Of a DNA stretch of 13,062 bases, positions 7,217 through 13,040 are shown one piece after another. The notes below the pieces were generated by a model. It saw nothing but the letters and a program-made list of their open reading frames with translations. It was not told where the DNA came from and made no database searches. Numbering within the stretch: the first letter of the stretch is position 1; every line of letters begins with the position of its first letter. Origin of the DNA: JBQCHF01 sp051954955 (GTDB lineage: Bacteria; Actinomycetota; Actinomycetes; Motilibacterales; Motilibacteraceae); contig JBQCHF010000065.1 in the NCBI GenBank assembly GCA_051954955.1, positions 1-13,062 of the forward strand, read 5' to 3'. The position numbers and the translations under genes were made by a program.

Positions 7217-7606
7217 CTACAGGTAGCGGCAGATCGTCTCCGGTGTGCAGGAATCCGGCTCGGGGTCAATGGCGGCGCCGTGCAGGGTTGCGACGGTCGC
7301 GCGCAGTTCGCGAAGCTCCGCGATCTGCCGGTCGATCTCGTGGAGTCGATCGGCGAGCAACTTCTCGACGTGCGCACAGGGCGCGCGACCGGCGTCGCGG
7401 ATCTCCAGGATGGTCCGGATCTGAGCCAGGGTCAGGCCGGCAGCCTGGCTACGCCGGATGAAGTGCAGCCGTTCGACGACGTCCGGGGCGTACCTGCGGT
7501 ACCCGACCGAAGTGCGCTCGGCTGCCTGCAGCAACCCCGCCTGTTCGTAGAACCGCAACGTCTTGGTCGTGGTGCCGGTGGCCGCCGCGACCTCCCCGAT
7601 CAGCAC
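7217..7606 (-). CDS. MerR-family metal-responsive regulator
   Basis: A 129-residue regulator. Residues 2-70 form the MerR helix-turn-helix/wing (IGEVAAATGTTTKTLRFYEQ, then SVGYRRY). A dimerisation helix runs about 80-110 (LLADRLHEIDRQIAELRELR). The effector part has three Cys: Cys77 (PCAHVEKLL), Cys120 and Cys126 in DSCTPETICRYL, a layout like the metal-binding Cys of mercury and heavy-metal MerR proteins. The ligand is probably a thiophilic metal; Hg(II) is possible but not proven. GTG 7606 is chosen because the HTH begins there and GGAGGGAG lies 11 bases upstream. It is divergent from the thioredoxin-fold gene across a dyad promoter that it very likely controls. It is the only gene here that ends with TAG (7219-7217). 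Confidence 0.88.
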   Translation of the reverse strand: MLIGEVAAATGTTTKTLRFYEQAGLLQAAERTSVGYRRYAPDVVERLHFIRRSQAAGLTLAQIRTILEIRDAGRAPCAHVEKLLADRLHEIDRQIAELRELRATVATLHGAAIDPEPDSCTPETICRYL

Positions 7607-7633
7607 TGTTTGATCGTCTCCCTCCGTACCGAC

Positions 7634-7665
7634 TTGACCTTCCCCCGCGCTGGAAGGTTCAGGCT
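7634..7665 (+). promoter_or_regulatory. MerR-type dyad promoter
   Basis: A -35 box TTGACC (7634-7639) is followed by perfect inverted arms ACCTTCC (7637-7643) and GGAAGGT (7652-7658) around an eight-base centre. A weak -10 (TCAGGC or CAGGCT, 7659-7665) lies 19-20 bases after the -35. An overlong spacer carrying a dyad is the hallmark of promoters that MerR proteins activate by DNA distortion. It faces the thioredoxin-fold gene and lies 28 bases above the MerR start, so MerR should act as local activator and autoregulator. Confidence 0.7.
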
Positions 7666-7753
7666 GGCCGACGAACGTGAAACCCGCCGCGGAGTCGCCT
7701 GGCATCCGCGCAGCAGTGCTGAGCCGCCCGGCAGGCCCGCTCCGACGATCTCC

Positions 7754-7766
7754 GGAAGGAACTTCC
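7754..7766 (+). repeat. Short inverted repeat covering the ribosome site
   Basis: GGAAG (7754-7758), loop GAA and CTTCC (7762-7766) form a five-base-pair inverted repeat that includes the GGAAGGA Shine-Dalgarno of the thioredoxin-fold gene. The arm sequence repeats the GGAAGG of the MerR dyad at 7652-7657. It may be chance, a weak second MerR half-site, or a small hairpin that tempers translation. Confidence 0.3.
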
Positions 7767-7769
7767 ACG

Positions 7770-8075
7770 GTGACCGTAACCCTGTTGTACTTCCCCGGCT
7801 GCCCGAACTGGCAGACCGCCGACGCGAACCTGCGCGCCGCCCTCGATGAGACCGGCGCCGACGTCACGGTGCAGCGGCGGGTCGTGGACTCGGTCGAGGA
7901 CGCCGAACGGCACGGGTTCCTCGGCTCGCCGACCATCCTCATCGACGGGCGGGACCCGTTCGCCGAGCCAGGCGCCGTCCCCGGCCTGTCCTGCCGGGTC
8001 TACCGCACCCAGGCCGGCGTCGCCGGCGCCCCCACCGTCGCCCAGCTGCGCGCCGCCCTCACCGACACCCGCTGA
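7770..8075 (+). CDS. Thioredoxin-fold protein with GCPNW motif
   Basis: A 101-residue thioredoxin-fold protein. A beta strand (VTLLYFPG) leads to Cys11 in GCPNW, a single Cys-Pro in place of CxxC. A later SPTILIDG segment (cis-Pro type) and a second Cys in GLSCRVYR follow. The two Cys could form a redox or metal pair. Similar small proteins in actinobacteria are often found beside MerR or mercury genes; the function is unknown, with roles in thiol redox or metal handling likely. GTG 7770 is preferred over ATG 7677 because GGAAGGA lies nine bases upstream and the fold begins exactly there; the 31 extra residues are Arg/Pro-rich. It is expressed from the MerR-type dyad promoter and is followed 57 bases later by the rhodanese gene. 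Confidence 0.8.
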   Translation: MTVTLLYFPGCPNWQTADANLRAALDETGADVTVQRRVVDSVEDAERHGFLGSPTILIDGRDPFAEPGAVPGLSCRVYRTQAGVAGAPTVAQLRAALTDTR

Positions 8076-8132
8076 GACCCCCACCCCTCGGCTATAAGGC
8101 CGTCCCGCCCCGCACCCCCGAGGAGAAAGCGC

Positions 8133-8822
8133 ATGCCCCGCACCGTCACCCGGGAAGAGGTCCGCGAGCTGGTCGCCGCCGGCGCCCAGCTCGTCGAGGT
8201 GCTGCCCGCCGATGAGTACCGCTGGGCGCACCTGCCCGGCGCGGTCAACCTGCCGCTGAAGGAACTCGACGCGCGCACCGACCAGCTGGACCGGTCCCGC
8301 CCGGTGATCGTCTACTGCCACGACACCGTCTAGGACATGAGCCCACGAGCCGCGTGGCGGCTCGAAGCCGCCGGGTTCACCCCGGTGTACGACTACACGG
8401 ACGGCAAGGCCGACTGGCTGGCCGCCGACCTGCCGTTCGACGGCGAGGCGCAGCTCATCGGCCCGCTGACGCGCCGCACGGTGCCCACCGTCGCCGACGA
8501 CGCCACCACCGCGGCGGCCCGCGCCCGCGCGGAGGCGGTCGGTTTCGGCCCGGTGATCGTGCTCAACCCTGCCGGGATCGTGCTGGGCACCTTGCGCGCG
8601 GAGCAGCTCGAGCAGGCCGACGCCGACACCCCGGTCGCGGGCCTGCTGCGCTTCGGGATCTCCACCGTGCGGCCGAGCGAGCAGGTCACCGAGCTCGTTC
8701 ACCGGATGGCACATCGGAGCCTGACCCGGGTCGTGGTCACCCGCTCCGACGGTGGCCTGGTCGGCCTGTTCTTCACCGAGGACGCCCCGCCCAACGAGGA
8801 GTCCGAATCGGATCGACCCTGA
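8133..8822 (+). CDS. Rhodanese-CBS protein, probable selenoprotein with UAG-encoded Sec67
   Basis: A single frame of 229 codons interrupted only by TAG at codon 67 (8331-8333). Residues 1-100 are a rhodanese domain (LVEVLPADEYRWAHLPGAVNLP, VIVYCHDTV, then DMSPRAAWRLEAAGF and YDYTDGKADWL). The rest, about 105-215, resembles a CBS pair (VGFGPVIVLNPAGIVLGTL, then VRPSEQVTELVHRMAH and GGLVGLFF). Conservation continues straight through the TAG. As I recall, homologues read CxDxxCDxSxRA, with Cys at residue 67. Reading TAG as selenocysteine gives Cys62-x4-Sec67, a likely redox or sulfur/selenium-transfer pair. GAGGAGAAAG precedes ATG 8133; the ATG at 8337 is not a real start. A hairpin follows the TAG. 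The alternative is an amber-interrupted pseudogene, which is less likely given the second case at 11481. Confidence 0.8.
8331..8333 (+). other. In-frame TAG read as selenocysteine (rhodanese)
   Basis: The amber codon sits between CHDTV and DMSPRAAWRLE of a rhodanese active-site loop, at the place where I expect Cys in homologues. All genes here except merR end with TGA, so a genuine stop would itself be atypical. UAG as a Sec codon, read by a tRNA-Sec with CUA anticodon, has been reported for Geodermatophilus and Blastococcus. Confidence 0.75.
8339..8363 (+). promoter_or_regulatory. SECIS-like hairpin after UAG (rhodanese)
   Basis: Five bases after the TAG, GAGCC (8339-8343) pairs with GGCTC (8359-8363) and CACG (8344-8347) with CGTG (8353-8356). 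This leaves a GC bulge (8357-8358) on the 3' side and the loop AGCCG (8348-8352). Nine base pairs, a bulge and a G in the second loop position at about 15 bases from the codon fit the loose bacterial SECIS pattern bound by SelB. It lies wholly inside coding sequence, as bacterial SECIS elements do. Confidence 0.6.
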
Positions 8823-8961
8823 CGAGGCCTCCTCCCGCGACCCCGACCGGGGCATGTCCAGCACGGATGAACGAGCGCCGCGCAGGGACGCGGACACCTC
8901 CCCCGACCCCCTCCCAGCCCGCATGGCACCGGAACACGCACTCGGGCACGAAGTTGCGGAC

Positions 8962-8980
8962 GATACCGGGAGGGGGTATC
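8962..8980 (+). promoter_or_regulatory. CsoR-type operator overlapping the csoR ribosome site
   Basis: GATACC (8962-8967) and GGTATC (8975-8980) form perfect six-base arms around GGGAGGG. An A/T-containing palindrome with a G-rich centre is the shape of CsoR/RcnR operators. The G-rich centre is also the Shine-Dalgarno of the CsoR gene starting at 8984, so the repressor would sit directly on its own leader. The interval 8823-8961 before it contains no gene and should hold the promoter. Confidence 0.65.
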
Positions 8981-8983
8981 ACC

Positions 8984-9277
8984 GTGGACGTGGTGGAGCG
9001 CGGGTACAGCGGCAACAAGGACGCCGTCCGAAAGCGGCTGCGGCGCATCGAAGGGCAGGTGCGCGGGCTGCAGCGGATGGTGGACGAGGACGCCTACTGC
9101 ATCGACGTGCGCACCCAGATCTCCGCGTCGACGAAGGCGCTGCAGGCAGTCGCCCTGGAACTGCTGGAGGACCACCTCGGCCACTGCGTCACGCATGCCA
9201 TCGAGGCGGGCGGCCCCGACGCCACCGAGAAGGTGCGCGAGGCCGCGGCCGCGATCGAGCGGCTGGTGAAGTCATGA
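8984..9277 (+). CDS. CsoR-family metal/thiol-sensing repressor
   Basis: A 97-residue all-helical CsoR (DUF156) protein: KRLRRIEGQVRGLQRMVDED, then YCIDVRTQISASTKALQAVA and LLEDHLGHCVTHAIEAG. The three Cu(I) ligands of Mycobacterium CsoR have counterparts in Cys39, His64 and Cys68 (HxxxC spacing kept). This favours copper sensing over the persulfide sensor CstR, which as I recall lacks the His. Family members are tetrameric repressors that leave DNA on binding ligand. GTG 8984 has GGGAGGGGG seven bases upstream, inside a matching operator palindrome. The stop overlaps the next ATG as ATGA, so it leads an operon of four overlapping genes. A short basic N-terminus precedes the first helix. The regulated process is not obvious, because no copper ATPase or chaperone is visible. 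Confidence 0.9.
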   Translation: MDVVERGYSGNKDAVRKRLRRIEGQVRGLQRMVDEDAYCIDVRTQISASTKALQAVALELLEDHLGHCVTHAIEAGGPDATEKVREAAAAIERLVKS

Positions 9278-9462
9278 ACCGCGACCGGGACACGGCGGGG
9301 GCCGCGTGTGCGGCCCGCCCCGACGGGGTGCCCGGTTGCGACACCGGACCGGCCGGCCGGGTCGCGTTCGTCGCCCGTGAGCTCGCCGACCTCTGGCGCG
9401 AGCTGCGCGGCCACGCGCGACCCACACCCGACCCGGACCCCGACAAGGACATCGACAAGTGA
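9274..9462 (+). CDS. Small ORF of 62 residues in csoR operon (unknown)
   Basis: This ORF starts with ATG overlapping the csoR TGA by four bases and ends with TGA overlapping the permease GTG by four bases, so it lies in a fully coupled operon position. The peptide has two Cys in the N-terminal half (AACAARPDGVPGCDTG), a central amphipathic helix (VAFVARELADLWRELRGH) and an acidic/Pro repeat tail (PDPDPDKDIDK). No family is recognised and no membrane segment is present. Double overlap and consistent phase argue that it is translated; the low sequence complexity of its ends makes a spacer-like, fast-evolving protein likely. A function in metal binding cannot be excluded but has no direct support. 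Confidence 0.6.
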   Translation: MNRDRDTAGAACAARPDGVPGCDTGPAGRVAFVARELADLWRELRGHARPTPDPDPDKDIDK

Positions 9463-10643
9463 CAGTTCTGGACACGATCGGGCGCAGCCTCGCCGCCGGC
9501 GCGGGCATGTTCTGGGAGACGCTGTGGGCCCTGGTGCTCGGCTTCGCCCTCTCCGGCGCGGTGCAGGCGTTCGTCTCCCGCGCCGAGATGCAGCGCGCGC
9601 TCGGCGACCACCGGCCCCGCACGATCGCGAAGGCCGGCTTCTTCGGCGCGATCTCCTCCTCCTGCTCCTACGCGGCCGCGGCGCTGGCCAAGACGCTGTT
9701 CGGCCGCGGCGCGGACTTCACCGCGGCGCAGGCCTTCATGTTCGCCTCCACCAACCTCGTCGTGGAGCTGGGCATCGTGCTCTGGCTGCTGATCGGCTGG
9801 CAGTTCGCCGTCGCCGAGTTCGTCGGCGGCGCGATCATGATCGTGCTGCTGACGCTGGTGCTCCCCCGCGTCGTGCGGCCCGCCGAGCAGGAGGCGGCCC
9901 GTGCCCGCCTCGGCGGCGGCCAGGACACCGACAGCGCCTCCGCCGCGCACGCCGGGCACGGCGACCCGGACGCGTCCGCCGCCGGGTCGTGGCGCACCCG
10001 GATCCGGTCCCTAGCCGGCTGGTCGGACGCCGCCGCGCCGTGGCTCGTCAGGCAGGGCATCCGTGCGGGCGATCGGCGGGCCGTCGGCCGCCTGGCCTGG
10101 GCCGCTGCGGCTGGCTTTCTCGTCGCTGCCGCAGTGACCGCGGCACTGGGCGGCGCCGGTCTGTTGCGGGGGCCGGCCCTGCTCGGCCTGCCCGGAGCGG
10201 GGGCCGAGGCGCTGGTCCTGGCCGGGGTGGGAGCCGGGCTTCCCACCGCTCGCGGACTGCTTCGAGCGCTGCGGGGGCCTGCCCCGGTGCGCTCGGCGTG
10301 GTTGGACGGGCAGCTGCTGGCCCGCTCGGCGGACGTGGTGATGGTCGAGGGCAACGCCTACTTCCCGGCCGAGGCGGTCCGCCCCGGCGTGCTCACCCCC
10401 AGCGACACACGGACGGTGTGCCCGTGGAAGGGCGTAGCCGGCTACTACACGATCAGCGTCGACGGCGTGCAGCATCCCGACACCGCGTGGACCTACCGGC
10501 ATCCGTCCCCGCTGGCCCGGCGGATCAAGGACCGGGTCGCGTTCTGGGGCGACGTCGAGGTCCGCGTCGAGCCCCGGTCGGCCGACGACGGACCGGCCCG
10601 TGCCGACACCGGCGACCGTGCGCAGGAAAGGATGCGCCCGTGA
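9459..10643 (+). CDS. Truncated permease (UPF0718/DUF318-like) fused to DUF427
   Basis: A 394-residue chimera. Residues 1-138 are the N-terminal half of an UPF0718/DUF318-type permease, with membrane segments near 18-38, 58-76, 92-114 and 118-138 and the signature SSSCSYAAAALAKTLFGRG. A His/Asp/Ser-rich loop (150-178) and GWSDAAAPWLV recall the usual central loop. The second half of the permease is then replaced by about 60 residues with two hydrophobic stretches (about 211-235 and 245-268) of unclear origin. Residues 277-371 are a complete DUF427 domain (VVMVEGNAYFP, DTRTVCPWKG, YYTISVDG, RVAFW). GTG 9459 overlaps the preceding stop. Permeases of this family have been linked to metal or arsenical efflux, but half a permease may not transport. 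It could act as a membrane anchor for DUF427. Confidence 0.75.
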   Translation: MTVLDTIGRSLAAGAGMFWETLWALVLGFALSGAVQAFVSRAEMQRALGDHRPRTIAKAGFFGAISSSCSYAAAALAKTLFGRGADFTAAQAFMFASTNLVVELGIVLWLLIGWQFAVAEFVGGAIMIVLLTLVLPRVVRPAEQEAARARLGGGQDTDSASAAHAGHGDPDASAAGSWRTRIRSLAGWSDAAAPWLVRQGIRAGDRRAVGRLAWAAAAGFLVAAAVTAALGGAGLLRGPALLGLPGAGAEALVLAGVGAGLPTARGLLRALRGPAPVRSAWLDGQLLARSADVVMVEGNAYFPAEAVRPGVLTPSDTRTVCPWKGVAGYYTISVDGVQHPDTAWTYRHPSPLARRIKDRVAFWGDVEVRVEPRSADDGPARADTGDRAQERMRP

Positions 10644-11218
10644 GCCACCTGCCCTCGCTTGGCCGGGACGCGGTCCTCGTCGACGTCTTCCGCCGGTTCC
10701 CGGACACCGCCAGGCCGCTCCTGGACTACCACCAGGTGCTGCTGCGCGGGCCGTCGCCGCTGACGGTCGCCCAGCGCGAGCTGATCGCTCCCTACGTCTC
10801 CGCGCTCAACGCCTGCCAGTACTGCGCCGGGGTGCACACGGCGACCGCCGCCGCCTTCGGCGTGGACGAGGACCTGGTCACCGCCCTGGTCGCCGACGTC
10901 GACGCCGCCCCGGTGGAGGACTCGATGCGGCCGGTGCTGCGGCTGGTGCGCACCCTGACCCTGACCCCCGCGCGGGTGCGCGACGCCGAGATCGCCGCGG
11001 TGTACGGCGCCGGTTGGGACGAGCAGGCCGTCTACGACGCGGTGAGCGTCTGCGCCCTGTTCAACTTCATGAACCGGCTGGTCGAGGGGCTGGGCATCGT
11101 CGCCACTCCGGAGTACTTCCGGACGTCCTCCGACCGGCTGGCCGCGCAGGCCGGCTACGCCGGGCTGCGGGACATGCTCACCGCCTCCACGGAGCGGCCC
11201 GCGCCGCCCGCCGGCTGA
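10640..11218 (+). CDS. AhpD/carboxymuconolactone decarboxylase-like peroxidase-related protein
   Basis: A 192-residue AhpD-like all-helical protein. Its redox motif NACQYCAGVHT gives Cys59-x2-Cys62-x3-His66, the CxxC...H arrangement of AhpD-type alkylhydroperoxidase partners. LTVAQRELIAPYVSALN just before it and a C-terminal helix with FNFMNRLVEGLGI are typical of peroxidase-related members about 190 residues long. It is probably a cytoplasmic thiol reductase or peroxidase in oxidative or sulfur stress; the electron donor is unknown. GTG 10640 overlaps the permease-DUF427 TGA by four bases, with AGGAAAGGA eight bases upstream, making it the last gene of the csoR operon. Both active-site residues are ordinary Cys codons. 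The stop lies seven bases from the convergent GrdB-like gene. Confidence 0.85.
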   Translation: MSHLPSLGRDAVLVDVFRRFPDTARPLLDYHQVLLRGPSPLTVAQRELIAPYVSALNACQYCAGVHTATAAAFGVDEDLVTALVADVDAAPVEDSMRPVLRLVRTLTLTPARVRDAEIAAVYGAGWDEQAVYDAVSVCALFNFMNRLVEGLGIVATPEYFRTSSDRLAAQAGYAGLRDMLTASTERPAPPAG

Positions 11219-11225
11219 CAGGCGG

Positions 11226-12161
11226 TCACAGGTCGCGGCGCGCCTGCGGACCGTCGGCCTCGGCGAGAAGCCGCAGCGCCGCCTCGACCACCTCTCGCTG
11301 CCGGGCCCGGTTGCCGACCGGGCCGATAGTGTGGCCCATCAGGTGTGGGGTGACCAGCACCCGCGGGAGCCGCAGCCGCCCGGCGACGTGGGCGAAGGCC
11401 CGGACGAACACGGCCACTGTGGGGATGCCTGCCGCCTCCAGGGCGCGCGCGACGAGTCCGACCGACTCGTGGCAGACCGGCTAGGTAGCGACCAGCAGGC
11501 AGGCGTCGACCCCCTCGGCGGGTAGGCGCCGGGCCCACTCCGGCGCCACCTGGTTGCGCAGACGCACCTGCGAGGTGGCCCCGGTGAAGGAGTAGTGCTG
11601 CGCCGCCAGGCGGACGCGGCCCTCGCCTTCGAGTTCCCGCAGCACCGCGAGCGGGAAGACGGTGCCCGGGTCGCGTTGCGCGGTGCGCGCGTCGTATCCG
11701 GGATGGCGGGCGGTCAGGGCGCTGTCCGGGGTGTCGGTCGGGATGACCGACAGGGTGGGCGCGCCGCGCAGGAAGTCCTTGATCAGCGCCAGCGACTCGG
11801 CCTGGGTGGGGCCGTCGGGGCCCATCGGGTCGTCGTCGGCGCGGAACACTCCCCCGGCGGAGATCAGCGCCAGCCGCAGCTCCGGCAGCGCGGCCGGCAG
11901 CGGGGTGAACGGGGCGTCGTCGACGACAGGCGTGTCGTCGTCCCGGTAAGAAGCGACCTGCGCGGCGTAGACCGCGTCGTGCACGCCGGTCAGGTCGCCG
12001 GTGTCCAGAGCCGCGCCGACCCGGGCGAGCACCTCGGCGACCGCGTCGGCCGCGGGCTGGTCGTCCATCCGGGCGAGGAACTTGAACTGCATGTCGGCGT
12101 GCGCGCCGTAGTAGAAGCTCCGGCGGAAGTCCTCGAAGCGCATCGGCTCCTCGTCGGTCAC
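11226..12161 (-). CDS. Glycine/betaine/sarcosine reductase B-like selenoprotein with UAG-encoded Sec227
   Basis: A 311-codon frame with one internal TAG at codon 227 (11483-11481). The N-terminal part (FRRSFYYGAHADMQFKFLAR, ELRLALISAGGVF) and the C-terminal part (PVCHESVGLVARALEAAGIP, PHLMGHTIGP) together make a full-length member of the selenoprotein B (GrdB/PrdB-like) family. Its hallmark is UxxCH; here the TAG is followed exactly by PVCH, so TAG occupies the Sec position. In Clostridia the homologue is the substrate-binding subunit of glycine reductase; stand-alone actinobacterial forms have no proven reaction. GTG 12161 overlaps the TGA of the HAD gene and has GGAGAGAAG upstream; ATG 12143 is the alternative. 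If TAG were a stop, the product would lose the active site and 84 conserved residues. Confidence 0.88.
11452..11470 (-). promoter_or_regulatory. SECIS-like hairpin after UAG (GrdB-like)
   Basis: On the minus strand, ten bases after the TAG, ACGAGTC (11470-11464) pairs with GACTCGT (11458-11452) around the loop GGTCG (11463-11459). The stem extends further after one C-C mismatch. A perfect seven-pair stem with a GGUC-starting loop, about 17 bases from the codon, is strikingly like the apical loop of Escherichia coli fdhF SECIS (AGGUCU, from memory), whose G and U contact SelB. Confidence 0.75.
11481..11483 (-). other. In-frame TAG read as selenocysteine (GrdB-like)
   Basis: The codon lies in CLLVAT-TAG-PVCHESVGLVAR, the UxxCH motif of the selenoprotein B reductase family, where U is selenocysteine encoded by UGA in Clostridia. 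Here the codon is TAG and reads in phase with the rest of the protein to TGA at 11228-11226. Confidence 0.85.
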
Positions 12162-12844
12162 GACGGCTTCTCTCCGGCCAGCCGTTCGGCCAGCTCGGTG
12201 AGGCTGGTGGCGGTGAGCGACGGCGCGGTGAAGACGTCGGGGTAGGGGGCGCCGGTCCGGTCGATCCAGGCGGTGGCCATGCCGGCGCGGGCGGCGCCGT
12301 CGATGTCCCACGGATGGACGGCGATCAGCAGCATGTCCGCCAGCTCGGTGCCGCAGGTTCGGGCGGCGTACTCGTAGGCGGCCCGGGCGGGCTTCCAGGC
12401 GCCGGCGTCCTCCACCGACAGCAGCGCCTCGAACTCCTCCCGGATGCCGGCGCCGGTGAACAGCCGTTCGGCCACCTGTGTGGAGCCGTTGGTGAGCGTG
12501 ACCAGCCGGTGTCCTGCCCGGCGCAGGGCACGGACGCCGTCGGGCACGTCGGGGTGCACCGCGAGCTGTGTGAAGCCCTCCATGACGTGCCCGATCGCCG
12601 CCTCGGCATCCCGGTTCAGCTCGGCTCCGTGCAGCACGGTGCGCAGCGCGGCGGCGCCGAGCTCGGCGATTGGGCGCTGCGCGCCGGCGGCGGTGAGCGC
12701 GAACCCGTCGCGTAGCAGGGTGGCGAACCACAGCTTGGCCAGGTGCTGGGGTGCGCCGACGTCGGCGAACCGGCCGGCCATCGGGCCCATGTCGGACAGG
12801 GTCTCGTTGACGTCGAAGACGATCACGGACGGGTGTGGGCTCAT
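12158..12844 (-). CDS. HAD-superfamily hydrolase, haloacid dehalogenase type II-like
   Basis: A 228-residue HAD protein. Motif I is FDVNETLSD with nucleophile Asp11 and Thr15. Motif II is LTNGS (117-121), motif III Lys151 in WKPARAAYEY, and motif IV HPWDIDGA with Asp180. The length and Lys151/Tyr157/Asp180 positions match L-2-haloacid dehalogenases. However, the halide-abstracting Arg expected near residue 41 is Ala (WFATLLRD), and Ser175/Asn177 are Ala/His, so true dehalogenation is doubtful and another small-molecule hydrolase is likely. ATG 12844 has GGGAGA five bases upstream. Its TGA overlaps the GTG of the GrdB-like gene, forming a two-gene coupled operon; the HAD protein may act on the same substrate class as the reductase. 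Its promoter must lie in 12845-13062. Confidence 0.85.
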   Translation of the reverse strand: MSPHPSVIVFDVNETLSDMGPMAGRFADVGAPQHLAKLWFATLLRDGFALTAAGAQRPIAELGAAALRTVLHGAELNRDAEAAIGHVMEGFTQLAVHPDVPDGVRALRRAGHRLVTLTNGSTQVAERLFTGAGIREEFEALLSVEDAGAWKPARAAYEYAARTCGTELADMLLIAVHPWDIDGAARAGMATAWIDRTGAPYPDVFTAPSLTATSLTELAERLAGEKPS

Positions 12845-13040
12845 CGGGTCTCCCGGGGGTCGAGCTGGGGGTGGATGGCGGCGTCGCTTCGGTGGATGGT
12901 CGTTGCGGATGACGTGCGTGCCGCCGGGGCGGATCTGCCGACGCGGGCGGCCGGTCAGCCTTCCCGTGCCTGCTGCCCACGACGGGTCGGTCCGACAGCC
13001 CCGTGGCCAGACGCTCGGCGACGCATGCGGGCCGCGGCGG

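Noticed and set aside
8331..8333. Pyrrolysine at UAG
   Set aside because: Pyrrolysine is essentially confined to methylamine-using archaea and a few bacteria. The protein families here call for Cys/Sec at the site, and SECIS-like hairpins follow the codons.
8337..8822. A separate gene starting at ATG 8337
   Set aside because: It would begin in the middle of the rhodanese active-site loop, has no Shine-Dalgarno, and is in phase with the upstream frame. It is the continuation of the selenoprotein.
10640..11218. AhpD-like protein as a further selenoprotein
   Set aside because: Both active-site positions (59 and 62) are normal TGC cysteine codons and the frame has no internal stop.
11208..11225. 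CCGCC/GGCGG hairpin between the convergent AhpD-like and GrdB-like genes as a bidirectional terminator
   Set aside because: Only five pairs, no T-run on either strand, and such pairing is common in GC-rich DNA.
11226..11417. A separate short gene starting at ATG 11417
   Set aside because: Its sequence is the conserved C-terminal part of the GrdB-like protein, in the same phase across the TAG.
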